Shown here piece after piece: positions 8,566 through 16,723 of a DNA stretch of 32,693 bases. The DNA comes from Nitrospirota bacterium (GTDB taxonomy: Bacteria > Nitrospirota > Thermodesulfovibrionia > Thermodesulfovibrionales > UBA9159), in NCBI GenBank assembly GCA_023475105.1, contig JAMCWJ010000039.1, positions 1 to 32,693 of the forward strand, written 5' to 3'. The position numbers were made by a program, and so were the translations under genes. The stretch's first letter is position 1. The number at the start of each line of letters is the position of its first letter. The notes under the pieces were generated by a model, which was given only the letters and a program-made list of their open reading frames with translations, did no database searches and was not told the origin of the DNA.

Positions 8566-10290
8566 CTATCTCCGTTTCCTCGTAACGACTTCCAGGTTTC
8601 GGCGCGCCGGCACAAAATCCGGATTGAGAGCGAGGGCCGTCTTGAATGCGAGGACGGCTTCGTCGCCGCGCCCCTGATATGCGTAGACGACTCCGAGGTT
8701 GTTATACACCTCTGCATTGTAAGGGTTGATCCTCACCGCCGCTTCATATTCCGCGACAGCCTCATCGATCCGGCCGTAGGCCTTATAGATATTGCCGAGG
8801 TTATTGTGGGACCGGTCGTAATTGGGATTTAGGCTTATTGCGATTTGATACTCTTTCGCGGCCTCGGCGAGCCTGCCCTCTTTCGCGTAATAATTCCCCA
8901 GGTTGTAATGGATCATGTTCGCATCAGGGGTCTTCTCGATCGTATCGGTGAAGAGCGTGTAGTTATCCTTCCAGACCGAATTTCTGCTTATCGTCCCTGC
9001 GGAGTAAAGCCCGATTACCAGCAGTGCGGCTACGCTCAAGGCTGTGCTCAGTTTCGGACGACGGGCTTTGGCCCAGGCAAGACCACAGGCGCCGAGTATT
9101 ATGAAACCCGCGGAGGGGAGATAGAGATATCTCTCGGCAAAAACATTCTCCCCGAGGGCCGGGATGTAAAGGGCGGGCAGAAGAGGGATGACTATCAGCA
9201 AAGAGCCGAAGAATACCGTGTTATTCCTGTTCTTCGAGAAAAAGGAGGATGCGACGAAGGCCGCAGTGACGGCCGCGGAAAGAATCCCCTTTGCCTCAAG
9301 GAGGGAAGAGATGGGATGGAGGACATGGAAGGCGTTCAGGTTGATGGGCAGGATAAGCTTTTCGAGATACTCGGCAAAAAGCGGAAACACGTTGATGAAA
9401 TATCCGTAAGCGGACAAGCTCACGTGAGGCTTCTGAGGCGCAAAGCCGCCGAGGGCGTAAACCCTCATGGCTAAATAAGCTGCCGAGACTGCAATATACG
9501 GGATGTACGCCTTGAGGCGGTCAAAAAGCCGGTCCCCTTCTTTCCTGAAACCATAGTCATAAGCGATCAGGATTACCGGGAGGGTCAGGGCCGGTTCCTT
9601 GCAAAAAGCGGCAAGAGCAAACGACAGAACAGAAAGCAGATATGCTCCTTTGGACCCTTCACGGTACTTCATATAGAAATACAGGGAAAGAAGGTAGAAG
9701 AAGGTAAAAGAAAGCTCCGGGACTGCTGCTATCCACGTCACCGCCTCGGTATGGATGGGATGCGTGGCAAACAGCAAGGCTGCGAGAAAGGGGGCGGAAA
9801 GAAAGTAAGCACCGGGCACTAAGCAATAAGCACTAAACTGCTTACTGCCTGCTGCATACTCCTTACCGATTTCTTCATGCTGCTTACTGCCTACTGTATA
9901 CTGTTTACTTTCTTTTCCCATCAGCGTCGCCGTAATCAGAAAGACCATCACCGAATTCGCCGCATGGAAAAGCATATTGACCAGGTGAAAACCCCAGGGC
10001 CTGAGTCCGAAAAGATTATAATTCACTATGTAGATTGTGTGCATCAGGGGCCTGTAGTAATTCGAGACTGCGGATTGTTCCACGAAGCTCCAGACATTCG
10101 AGGTGAATATCCTGAATATGTTACCTGTGTCGCGTATCCACGGGTTTTCGACGACCTGCGGATGATCGTCGTACACGAAGCCGTTGGAGAGAGTGTTAAA
10201 ATATACCGCAAAGGAAATCAGGGCGACGGTGATGACGGGCAGAAGAACTGCGGCCCGTCCGCCGAATTTGAGCTTCCGTGAGAACTTCAT
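8566..10290 (-). CDS. TPR-tailed GT-C membrane protein (TMTC-like), paralog 2
   Basis: A 574-residue protein when started at the ATG 10288-10290. That start matches the N-terminus of the next paralog (CAGTCATGA context in both) and directly precedes the first helix. An upstream extension to 10425 looks like noncoding sequence. Motifs are NGFVYDDHPQVVEN (acidic pair), NYYRPLMH, GFHLVNMLFH, HPIHTEAVTW and AERYLYLPSAGF. The membrane part is followed by about three to four TPR units ending near the C-terminus (YNNLGVVYAYQGRGDEAV). The role is as for its neighbour: probable polyprenyl-phosphate-sugar-dependent transferase. It carries the longest of the in-frame AGTAAGC elements (9801-9912). The first gene of a two-gene unit with 6644-8533, it is divergent from the polysaccharide operon at 10408. 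Confidence 0.8.
   Translation of the reverse strand: MKFSRKLKFGGRAAVLLPVITVALISFAVYFNTLSNGFVYDDHPQVVENPWIRDTGNIFRIFTSNVWSFVEQSAVSNYYRPLMHTIYIVNYNLFGLRPWGFHLVNMLFHAANSVMVFLITATLMGKESKQYTVGSKQHEEIGKEYAAGSKQFSAYCLVPGAYFLSAPFLAALLFATHPIHTEAVTWIAAVPELSFTFFYLLSLYFYMKYREGSKGAYLLSVLSFALAAFCKEPALTLPVILIAYDYGFRKEGDRLFDRLKAYIPYIAVSAAYLAMRVYALGGFAPQKPHVSLSAYGYFINVFPLFAEYLEKLILPINLNAFHVLHPISSLLEAKGILSAAVTAAFVASSFFSKNRNNTVFFGSLLIVIPLLPALYIPALGENVFAERYLYLPSAGFIILGACGLAWAKARRPKLSTALSVAALLVIGLYSAGTISRNSVWKDNYTLFTDTIEKTPDANMIHYNLGNYYAKEGRLAEAAKEYQIAISLNPNYDRSHNNLGNIYKAYGRIDEAVAEYEAAVRINPYNAEVYNNLGVVYAYQGRGDEAVLAFKTALALNPDFVPARRNLEVVTRKRR
9801..9912 (-). repeat. In-frame AGTAAGC-type palindromic element, copy 2
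   Basis: About 112 bases. On the coding strand it starts GAAAGTAAACA and ends TGCTTACTTTC, an 11-base terminal inverted repeat with one mismatch. Inside are several CAGTAAG/CAGTATG-like heptamers and, in the second half, complements such as TGCTTA. It is read as SKQYTVGSKQ ... GSKQFSAYCLVPGAYFLS, the same reading frame as in the other copies. Confidence 0.8.
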
Positions 10291-10395
10291 GACTGTCCCA
10301 GGCATGACGTAATATAGCACCTGAAAAAGACTATTTACCACCGGGAGAAATCGTGACGCAGGCAGGCTTGATATACAAATCACGGGTCCAAATTT

Positions 10396-10401
10396 TATAA
10401 T
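10396..10401 (+). promoter_or_regulatory. -10 box directly before a start codon
   Basis: A perfect TATAAT lies six bases before the ATG at 10408. The expected transcription start falls on or next to the A of the ATG, and no Shine-Dalgarno sequence precedes the gene. A possible TTGATA at 10368-10373 is too far away (22-base spacer) to be a good -35. Confidence 0.45.
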
Positions 10402-10407
10402 GAAGCG

Positions 10408-10674
10408 ATGTCCGAAGCCATTCATTCTCTACTAAGGACGGCCGCAAAAGGCACTGCCCTGGTCTTCGCAGGCATGGCGGCGAGCCGGGACCTTTGGTTC
10501 GTCACGAAGCTGCTTATCGTCGGGAACCTGTCGAAGGAGGACCTGGGCATCTATGCGGCGACTGCTTTTCTGCAGGGAATCTCGGTGGAAGACCTGCCGG
10601 ACCGGGGCCTGTTGGACGACAATGATCCTGATTACCGGTTGCTCATTTCTCTTGTTGCTCAAGAGGAGTCGTAA
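10408..10674 (+). pseudogene. N-terminal remnant of an oligosaccharide flippase
   Basis: An 88-residue frame. The first ~50 residues (AAKGTALVFAGMAASR, LLIVGNLSKEDLGIYA) look like the first two membrane segments of a Wzx/polysaccharide_synt family flippase, whose usual length is 400-500 residues. After residue ~52 the sequence (LPDRGLLDDNDPDYR) no longer looks like a membrane protein, so most of the gene seems deleted. Its stop overlaps the next gene (TAATG), and the GAGGAG ribosome binding site of that gene lies inside it. The frame may therefore still be translated as an operon leader. It could instead be a real small membrane protein, but I consider that less likely. Confidence 0.6.
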
Positions 10675-11648
10675 TGAGTGGTGTTTTTCAGTGGCCTGGC
10701 ACTCTTGCACGCGTAACGAGGAACATTCTTTTCAATCTCCTTGATCCTCCGGTGCTTGTCCTGACCTATCATCGCGTGACCACGCTGCATTCAGACTCTC
10801 AATCGCCGGCAGTGACCCCGCAGCATTTCCGTGAGCAACTCCGATTTCTCAAGAAAAGGTTTCCCCTTGTCAGGTTTGAAGACGCCTGGTCGAATATAAA
10901 GAAACCTGCTGTTTCGATAACCTTCGATGACGGTTATGCAGACAATGTACTGGAGGCGCTCCCGGTTCTGGAGGAAATGGGCGTGCCTGCTACTTTTTTT
11001 GTCTGTACCGGTACCATAGGAGCCGAGAAGGAGTTCTGGTGGGATGAGCTGGAACGCATTGTCCTGGGAGACTGGACTTTTCCCGGAAGGTTCGAATTGC
11101 ATGATAGCACCTTCGGGAAAACCTGGCCGACAGGATCAGCCGCAGAGCGTCATGCACTCTACGAGGCGCTTCTCCTGCTGATGAAGGAAGTCGACGCATT
11201 GAAGCGTGAGCACTGGTTCGTGCAGTTGCGGCAATGGGCTCCGGCAGGAGAGGAATGGAGGGAATTCAACCGGCCCATGACCGCCGAGGAACTACTTCGA
11301 CTCGGCCGGAGTAAGTGGGCGGAGGTGGGCGCTCATACCATAACCCATACGCCGTTGTCTTCCCTGTCCGGAGAGGAACAGTGGAAAGAAATCGAGGGAT
11401 CAAAAAAATGTCTGGAGTATTTTCTGGGACGGAACATCACAGTTTTTTCCTATCCGTTTGGCGAGCGCTGTGATTACACGCAGGAGACTGTGGCTCTTTG
11501 CAAAAAAGCGGGCTTCACCAAGGTTGCCGCAAATTTCCCCGGCCAGACGCACAGATGGACGGACTTCTTCCAGATACCGCGCTTAGTAGTGCGCAACTGG
11601 CCTGCGGAGGTTTTCGTGAAGCAGATGAAAAGGTTCTGGATAGTATGA
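10674..11648 (+). CDS. Polysaccharide deacetylase (NodB family)
   Basis: A 324-residue enzyme of carbohydrate esterase family 4. The metal- and catalysis-linked motifs are all visible: TFDDGYAD at residues 83-90 (the first Asp is the general base, the second binds metal), HTITH at 221-225 (metal-binding histidines) and YPFG at 260-263. LTYHRV near residue 30 is the usual N-terminal strand. No signal peptide is evident, so it may act on a cytoplasmic or membrane-bound glycan intermediate, as is common for capsule-type clusters. The ATG follows GAGGAG by five bases and overlaps the flippase remnant. The end overlaps the next gene by ATGA. It probably removes N-acetyl groups from the polysaccharide built by this operon. 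Confidence 0.85.
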   Translation: MSGVFQWPGTLARVTRNILFNLLDPPVLVLTYHRVTTLHSDSQSPAVTPQHFREQLRFLKKRFPLVRFEDAWSNIKKPAVSITFDDGYADNVLEALPVLEEMGVPATFFVCTGTIGAEKEFWWDELERIVLGDWTFPGRFELHDSTFGKTWPTGSAAERHALYEALLLLMKEVDALKREHWFVQLRQWAPAGEEWREFNRPMTAEELLRLGRSKWAEVGAHTITHTPLSSLSGEEQWKEIEGSKKCLEYFLGRNITVFSYPFGERCDYTQETVALCKKAGFTKVAANFPGQTHRWTDFFQIPRLVVRNWPAEVFVKQMKRFWIV

Positions 11649-12922
11649 AAGTCGTGTTCCTTAATGCTTTGCAGGAGGGGGGGGCTTCAAGAGCGGCCCA
11701 ACGTCTGATGAAAGGTGTACAGGATAGAGGGGTCGATGCCCGCATGATCGTTCAGCTTAAGAGCGGTGACGATCCCTCTGTCATAGGGCCACAGACAAAA
11801 GCAGAGCTGGTTATGGGGTCTGTCCGGCCGCGCCTGGAATGGCTTTCTGTCGGCCTCTATTCCCTCAGAAGTGGGTGTCGTTTTTCACCAGCCCTGATGC
11901 CCGACAAGCTGCCGTCCAGAGTGGCACAGTTCAGTCCCGACATTGTTCACCTGCACTGGGTAGCGAACGGTTTTATGCGGGTGGAAACGCTCAACCGCTT
12001 TGACCGTCCGCTTGTCTGGACGCTTCACGATTCATGGGCATTTACCGGCGGCTGTCATATCCCTTTCGAGTGTACCCGCTATCGGGAGTCTTGCGGGAAA
12101 TGCCCCGTGCTCGGTTCGTCCCTGTCCCTCGATCCTTCACGCTGGCTATGGAGACGGAAGCGCAGAGCCTGGCGCGGCCTGAATCTGGCAGTGGTGGCCC
12201 CAAGCCGGTGGTTGGCAAAGTGCGCACAGGAGAGTTCGCTGTTTTGCGATGCACGTGTCGAAGTGGTCCCGAACGGCCTCGATCTGGAGCGCTATAAGCC
12301 GGTCGACAAGCGTATTGCCCGAGAGCGGCTCACTTTGCCACAGGAAAAGAAACTGATTTTGTTTGGCGGTAAGAACTGCACAGGCGACCGCAACAAGGGG
12401 TTTCATATTCTCGCGCAGGCGTTGAGGGAATTGGCCGGGAAAGGATGGCGCCATACCGCAGAACTGGTTGTGTTCGGTTCGCCTGCGCCGGCGCAACTGC
12501 CGGAACTTGGTCTAAAGTCTCATTATCTGGGGTGGTTGAACGACGAAGTGACCATTGCTCTACTTAACGCTGCGGCGGATGTCTCTGTCGTACCTTCGAT
12601 CCAGGAGGCTCTGTCATATGCGGCTGTGGAATCTATGGCCTGCGGCACACCATGTGTGGCGTTCGAGCAGGGGGGGATTTCGGACGTTATTGAGCACGAT
12701 CGAACCGGCTATCTGGCTAGGCCATATGAACCCGATGACTTGGCACGCGGCATTGACCGGGTTTTGGGAAATGATGAACGCAGGAGGAGCTTGTCGCTCC
12801 AGGCGCGTCTGAAGGTGGAACAGGTATTTGCGATGGAGAAAGTGGCTGAACGCTATGGAGAACTATACCGGGAAATATTGGACAGTGCCGGAGTGAGGAA
12901 TGAGACGCGGAGGCGGAATTGA
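11645..12922 (+). CDS. Glycosyltransferase family 4
   Basis: A 425-residue GT-B enzyme. The N-terminus MKVVFLNALQEGGASRAAQRL is a typical first Rossmann strand and glycine loop. HLHWV and WTLHDSWAFTGGC follow in the acceptor domain, the latter often seen in GT4 enzymes of O-antigen/exopolysaccharide clusters. The donor domain has VPNGLDLERY and the E-x7-E element in QEALSYAAVESMACGTP. It should transfer a nucleotide-sugar donor onto the growing glycan with retention of configuration. The start ATG overlaps the deacetylase stop (ATGA), so translation is coupled; the open frame extending upstream is shadow. Its sugar specificity cannot be read from sequence. Confidence 0.88.
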   Translation: MKVVFLNALQEGGASRAAQRLMKGVQDRGVDARMIVQLKSGDDPSVIGPQTKAELVMGSVRPRLEWLSVGLYSLRSGCRFSPALMPDKLPSRVAQFSPDIVHLHWVANGFMRVETLNRFDRPLVWTLHDSWAFTGGCHIPFECTRYRESCGKCPVLGSSLSLDPSRWLWRRKRRAWRGLNLAVVAPSRWLAKCAQESSLFCDARVEVVPNGLDLERYKPVDKRIARERLTLPQEKKLILFGGKNCTGDRNKGFHILAQALRELAGKGWRHTAELVVFGSPAPAQLPELGLKSHYLGWLNDEVTIALLNAAADVSVVPSIQEALSYAAVESMACGTPCVAFEQGGISDVIEHDRTGYLARPYEPDDLARGIDRVLGNDERRRSLSLQARLKVEQVFAMEKVAERYGELYREILDSAGVRNETRRRN

Positions 12923-13740
12923 AAGACACCGGAGGAAAGAAGACGGAAACTACTGACAGCCCGCTCGTCTCCGTCATAACAATCACCTATAACAGTGCGA
13001 AGTATCTCGATGAAACGATAAAAAGCGTCATCGGTCAGGACTACTCACACGTCGAATATATCATTATTGACGGCGGTTCGACCGACGATACACTCAATAT
13101 CATCAGGAGATACGAGGGGAAAATTCGAAAATGGATTTCCGAACCCGACAAGGGTATATCGGATGCCATGAACAAGGGTATAAGAATGGCATCGGGCAAT
13201 ATCGTTGGAATAATCCATTCCGATGACTACTATGCGGATCCAACTGTACTGAGACGGGTCGCGGAAGTCTTCGATCATTCTCCGCAGATCAAGGCTCTTT
13301 ACGGAATCCAGGATTTCATAGACTCGGTCACCGGAGAGGCCCTTATAACGTGGGGAAGGGATGCTGAGCCCGCCGAGATCAAGAAGCGGATGTACATCCC
13401 CCATCCGACCCTGTTTGTCAGGAGGGAGGTCTACGACGAAATAGGTCTTTTCGGTCTGGAGTACAAGGTAGCCATGGACTACGAATTTGCGCTCAGGCTG
13501 ACGAAACATACAAGGCCGTATTTTCTCAACTATAAGATCGCGTGCATGAGAGACATGGGCACGAGCGGAAAACAATTTATGAAAGCCTTTGGGGAGAGCA
13601 TTAGGGCACTGGTAACTCACCGGCACTATTCTGCCGCGTTTCTTGCCGTCATGAGGAATACTGCAAAACAGGTCTTGATATGGCTGGGTCTCAAGAAGCT
13701 CCTCTACCGGCTATGGGAAAAGAATGTATCTCCGAAATAG
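12919..13740 (+). CDS. Glycosyltransferase family 2
   Basis: A 273-residue inverting GT-A enzyme. Motifs are VSVITITYNSAKYL at residues ~17-30, DGGSTDDT at 51-58, ISEPDKGISDAMNKG at ~73-87 and HSDD at 100-103 as the metal-binding DxD equivalent. The EPDKGxxDAMNKG block is characteristic of the WcaE-like subgroup in capsule and colanic-acid type clusters. The start is TTG, overlapping the previous stop as TTGA, with GGAGG five bases upstream. The product is probably a cytoplasmic peripheral enzyme adding one sugar in this operon. Confidence 0.88.
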   Translation: MKDTGGKKTETTDSPLVSVITITYNSAKYLDETIKSVIGQDYSHVEYIIIDGGSTDDTLNIIRRYEGKIRKWISEPDKGISDAMNKGIRMASGNIVGIIHSDDYYADPTVLRRVAEVFDHSPQIKALYGIQDFIDSVTGEALITWGRDAEPAEIKKRMYIPHPTLFVRREVYDEIGLFGLEYKVAMDYEFALRLTKHTRPYFLNYKIACMRDMGTSGKQFMKAFGESIRALVTHRHYSAAFLAVMRNTAKQVLIWLGLKKLLYRLWEKNVSPK

Positions 13741-13834
13741 GGAAAGACGGCGGTGCTGCTTTTCCTGTGATACGTCCCCTGAATGGGAAGAAAATTGCGA
13801 TCCTAAAGGAGATTTCCCGGAAAATGGAAATGGT

Positions 13835-14509
13835 ATGCTCATCATATTGAAGAATATCAAAAGGGTTACCCCCGGGCCCGTTTGGAGAATCTTTAGACGC
13901 GTCTTTTTTGCGGTAAAGAAGGTCCGGTACAATACATTGGGGCGACCCCGGAGGCAGGGGGAAACATCCGGCGCGAAGAACCGTCGGCTCAGGGAAGGGT
14001 TTTTTGAGAAATATTGCACTGGGAAAGGACTGGACATAGGGTACGGCGGAGATCCTGTAGTGGAAGGTTGCACAGGCTGGGATTTTGAAAACGGTGATGC
14101 CCAATTTCTGGAAGGGATAGCAGATTCGTTTTTCGATTTTGTCTATTCATCGCATACCCTGGAGCATATGGTAACTCCGGAAATCGCGCTGAGAAATTGG
14201 TGGCGCGTCCTGAAGCCCGGAGGTTTTCTGGCGCTGTACGTGCCGCACCGCGACTTGTATGAGAAAAAGAAAGAGCTGCCGTCGCGGTGGAACGACGACC
14301 ACAGGCATTTTTTCCTGCCGGACCGTGACGAACCTCCTGCAACGACAGGGATACTCCCGCTGATAAGACGGGCGCTTTCCGGGTACTCTATTGAATATAT
14401 TAAGGAATGCAATGAGGGGCACACTATAACAGATCCGGAAATTCATAGTGACGGTGAGTATTCCATAGAGGCGGTAATAAGGAAAGATCCGCAGCGGCCG
14501 CAGCCATGA
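13835..14509 (+). CDS. Class I SAM-dependent methyltransferase
   Basis: A 224-residue protein from the chosen ATG. GLDIGYGGD is the SAM-binding glycine loop. VYSSHTLEHM and WWRVLKPGGFLALYVPH are the typical Methyltransf_11 post-motifs. It probably methylates a sugar or the glycan end, since it sits between glycosyltransferases. The frame is open from an ATG at 13724, which would overlap the previous gene by 17 bases. The extra 37 residues are Cys/Arg-rich and unlike the family, so I prefer 13835, although neither start has a strong ribosome binding site. The end overlaps the next gene by ATGA. Confidence 0.75.
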   Translation: MLIILKNIKRVTPGPVWRIFRRVFFAVKKVRYNTLGRPRRQGETSGAKNRRLREGFFEKYCTGKGLDIGYGGDPVVEGCTGWDFENGDAQFLEGIADSFFDFVYSSHTLEHMVTPEIALRNWWRVLKPGGFLALYVPHRDLYEKKKELPSRWNDDHRHFFLPDRDEPPATTGILPLIRRALSGYSIEYIKECNEGHTITDPEIHSDGEYSIEAVIRKDPQRPQP

Positions 14510-15486
14510 TCGACTACAGGACGATTGATTCTCTCTGCATTGTTTTTCTGCATGGTATCGGCGATTTTGTCATGTTGATGCCGGCGCTCAGGAAGATGAA
14601 GCGGTTGAACCCCTCGCTAAGGTTGGGTGTTGTGCTGAGAAAGGAACTTGGCCTCAGGGGCATCGCGGAAAACTCGGGCTTTATCGATGAGGTCCATGAG
14701 ATTTCTCTTGCAGTACATCCAAAGATATATGTGCCGTGGATATTCTGGACTTACGAATACTGGAAGATAAGACATAAACTTAAGGCGGCTTTGAAAAATG
14801 CCCGGAAATTCGAAAAAGTGAAAATTGTCTATGCCCAACTGATGCCGACCATCGTGTATCTGGTATTCTGCCCGGGCAGGGTTAGGCGGCATAAGATTGA
14901 TGTCCTTGCCTCTGAACTTGATATCGCCCTTGACGAAAAAGAGCGGAATAATACTTTTTTTGACGTTCCAGGCGGTGTCTTGGAGGAGGTCCGGGGAAGG
15001 CTGCGGGATTGCGGCATTAAAGAAGGCCGGAGACTGGTGGGGATACAGCGAAATACCCTGGACAGAACCCGCTTTATCCTAATGGCTGAAGTCCAGAGGT
15101 TTATCGACGACCTGGACAGTAAGGGGCTGGATATTTACTTTATCGTATTTGCCGACGGCGATTCGTACAGGCTGGAGGAGGCCGTAGACGGCGGGCATTT
15201 GTCCGCCGGTAATCTTAAGTATTCCTGGGAGATCATAGGGAGCGGAGATGCGCTTTTTCTTTCAGCGCTGGTAAAACTCTGCGACTACGTGGTAAGCGTG
15301 GACTCGGCTGTCTTTAATATCGCCGGCGCTCTGGGAAGAAATACGATCGGAGTTTTCAATACGTATAAAGTGCGGTCGGACGAGCGTGCGCTCAAGAGGG
15401 ACAATATTGTCTGTATCGATAAGCGAAACGTGACCGCTGAGGACCTTCTGGAGCGCTTTGACAGACTCTTCCCGCGAATGAAATGA
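14506..15486 (+). CDS. Glycosyltransferase family 9 (heptosyltransferase-like), divergent
   Basis: A 326-residue GT-B protein. LHGIGDFVMLMPALRKMK near the N-terminus matches the family start (GxGDxxxxxPxL), and VSVDSAVFNIAGALGRNTIGVFN near residue 270 matches the C-terminal SGPxHxAxALGxPxxxLFG block. In that block the usual Gly-Pro-x-His is replaced by AVFN, so the donor site is altered. The middle of the protein is poorly conserved. It may be a true transferase with changed specificity or a weakened paralog of the next gene. Coupled on both sides by ATGA overlaps. Confidence 0.75.
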   Translation: MIDYRTIDSLCIVFLHGIGDFVMLMPALRKMKRLNPSLRLGVVLRKELGLRGIAENSGFIDEVHEISLAVHPKIYVPWIFWTYEYWKIRHKLKAALKNARKFEKVKIVYAQLMPTIVYLVFCPGRVRRHKIDVLASELDIALDEKERNNTFFDVPGGVLEEVRGRLRDCGIKEGRRLVGIQRNTLDRTRFILMAEVQRFIDDLDSKGLDIYFIVFADGDSYRLEEAVDGGHLSAGNLKYSWEIIGSGDALFLSALVKLCDYVVSVDSAVFNIAGALGRNTIGVFNTYKVRSDERALKRDNIVCIDKRNVTAEDLLERFDRLFPRMK

Positions 15487-16550
15487 AAAAACGAATTATA
15501 GCTCTTCCACTTTACGGCATCGGCGATGTGCTGATGTCGACGCCGGCCGTCAGAAACCTGAAAGAGCAACTGGATTGTGAGATCACCTATCTGCACATGT
15601 TCAGGACCACCCACGATATCCTGCTCAATAATCCGTATATCAAGCAAAACATCTTTTTCCCTTTTCTGACGTCTTCCAGGCTTGAGGGCATCCGCTTTTT
15701 GCTGCAGTTCAGGGGTAAGTTTGACTGCTCCATAAATTTTTATCCCTCCAACAGGAGCGATTATAATCTGGCGGCGTACCTCATCGGCAGTCCGCTGAGG
15801 ATAGGGCACCGGTATGTCGTCAGGGACCTTGTTGAAATGAATTTTCTCAAGAACAGGACCGTGGTGGAAGACGACACATTGCACAACGTCGAGGAGAATC
15901 TGCGACTGCTGGATTTCCTCGGTATTAATGCAAAAGAGGCTTATCCTCTGGATTTTTTCCCCACCGAAGAGGAACGGTATTTTGCGAGGGAGTGGATAAA
16001 AGGCAAGGGAATAGAAAGCCGCATGCTCGTCGGGATCCATCCGGGCGCAAGCGCATTTAAGAACCACAGCAGGAAAAAATGGCCCGAAACCTCCTTTGCC
16101 TCGCTTATCAACATGCTTTCATCAGAGCTGAGGGACTGCGCTTTTCTGCTCTTCGGAGGCGCCGAGGAGCGGGATATCCGGCAGCAGGTTGTGGCATTCG
16201 TGAACGATACGAAAAAAGTGGTACCGGTGGATTTCGTCTCGGTAAGGCAGGCTGCCTCCCTTATAATGAAGTGCAGTCTGTTTATAAGCAATGATTCAGG
16301 TCCCATGCACATGGCGGCGGCGGTGCGGGTACCGACTGTGGCAATTTTCGGCCCGACCAACCCTCAGTGGGTGAGACCGTGGGGCGTGCCGCACAGGGTG
16401 GTGAGGGCATGTGAGTCCTGCAACCCCTGCTTCAGGTATTCGCCAATCCCCATGCGCTGTGTCACCGGCCGCGATTTCGCCTGTTTGCGGGAGATATCCG
16501 GGGAACAGGTATATGAAACTTGTCTGGACTTGCTCAGGGAAGAAGCCTGA
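15483..16550 (+). CDS. Glycosyltransferase family 9 (heptosyltransferase II-like)
   Basis: A 355-residue enzyme with all main family 9 blocks: LPLYGIGDVLMSTPAVRNLKE at the N-terminus, VGIHPGAS near residue 182, and ISNDSGPMHMAAAVRVPTVAIFGPTNP near residues 262-288. The C-terminal part has CESCNPCFRYSPIPMRC. Family members with this Cys pattern are common in LPS core and related clusters. It probably adds a heptose or similar sugar from an ADP- or other nucleotide-activated donor at the cytoplasmic face. It is the last gene of the overlapping operon; the following 173 bases hold the promoter of the next unit. The substrate is inferred from family only. Confidence 0.87.
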   Translation: MKKRIIALPLYGIGDVLMSTPAVRNLKEQLDCEITYLHMFRTTHDILLNNPYIKQNIFFPFLTSSRLEGIRFLLQFRGKFDCSINFYPSNRSDYNLAAYLIGSPLRIGHRYVVRDLVEMNFLKNRTVVEDDTLHNVEENLRLLDFLGINAKEAYPLDFFPTEEERYFAREWIKGKGIESRMLVGIHPGASAFKNHSRKKWPETSFASLINMLSSELRDCAFLLFGGAEERDIRQQVVAFVNDTKKVVPVDFVSVRQAASLIMKCSLFISNDSGPMHMAAAVRVPTVAIFGPTNPQWVRPWGVPHRVVRACESCNPCFRYSPIPMRCVTGRDFACLREISGEQVYETCLDLLREEA

Positions 16551-16712
16551 CGGGATGTTCCGCAGCCCCCGATGACTTCCTGCGGCATGCGTGCGGCTGG
16601 CTCAGTTCCCGCTCAAACTCCTTCATCCGCTTTAGAATCGGATGCCCGAATGCCCTCATAATGCGAACTCTACTCTTCATGCGTCTTCTTTTGGGGGAAG
16701 CTTACGATACGT

Positions 16713-16718
16713 TATAAT
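16713..16718 (+). promoter_or_regulatory. -10 box directly before a start codon
   Basis: TATAAT lies five bases before the ATG at 16724, with TTGGGG at 16691-16696 as a possible -35 (16-base spacer). Transcription would start at or next to the ATG. No Shine-Dalgarno sequence is present, which predicts a leaderless message. Confidence 0.55.
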
Positions 16719-16723
16719 GTGAT

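Noticed and set aside
16551-16723. Small open frames on both strands in the gap before the carbamoyltransferase
   Set aside because: About 45-60 codons, no ribosome binding site and no recognisable sequence; the gap is better explained as promoter region.
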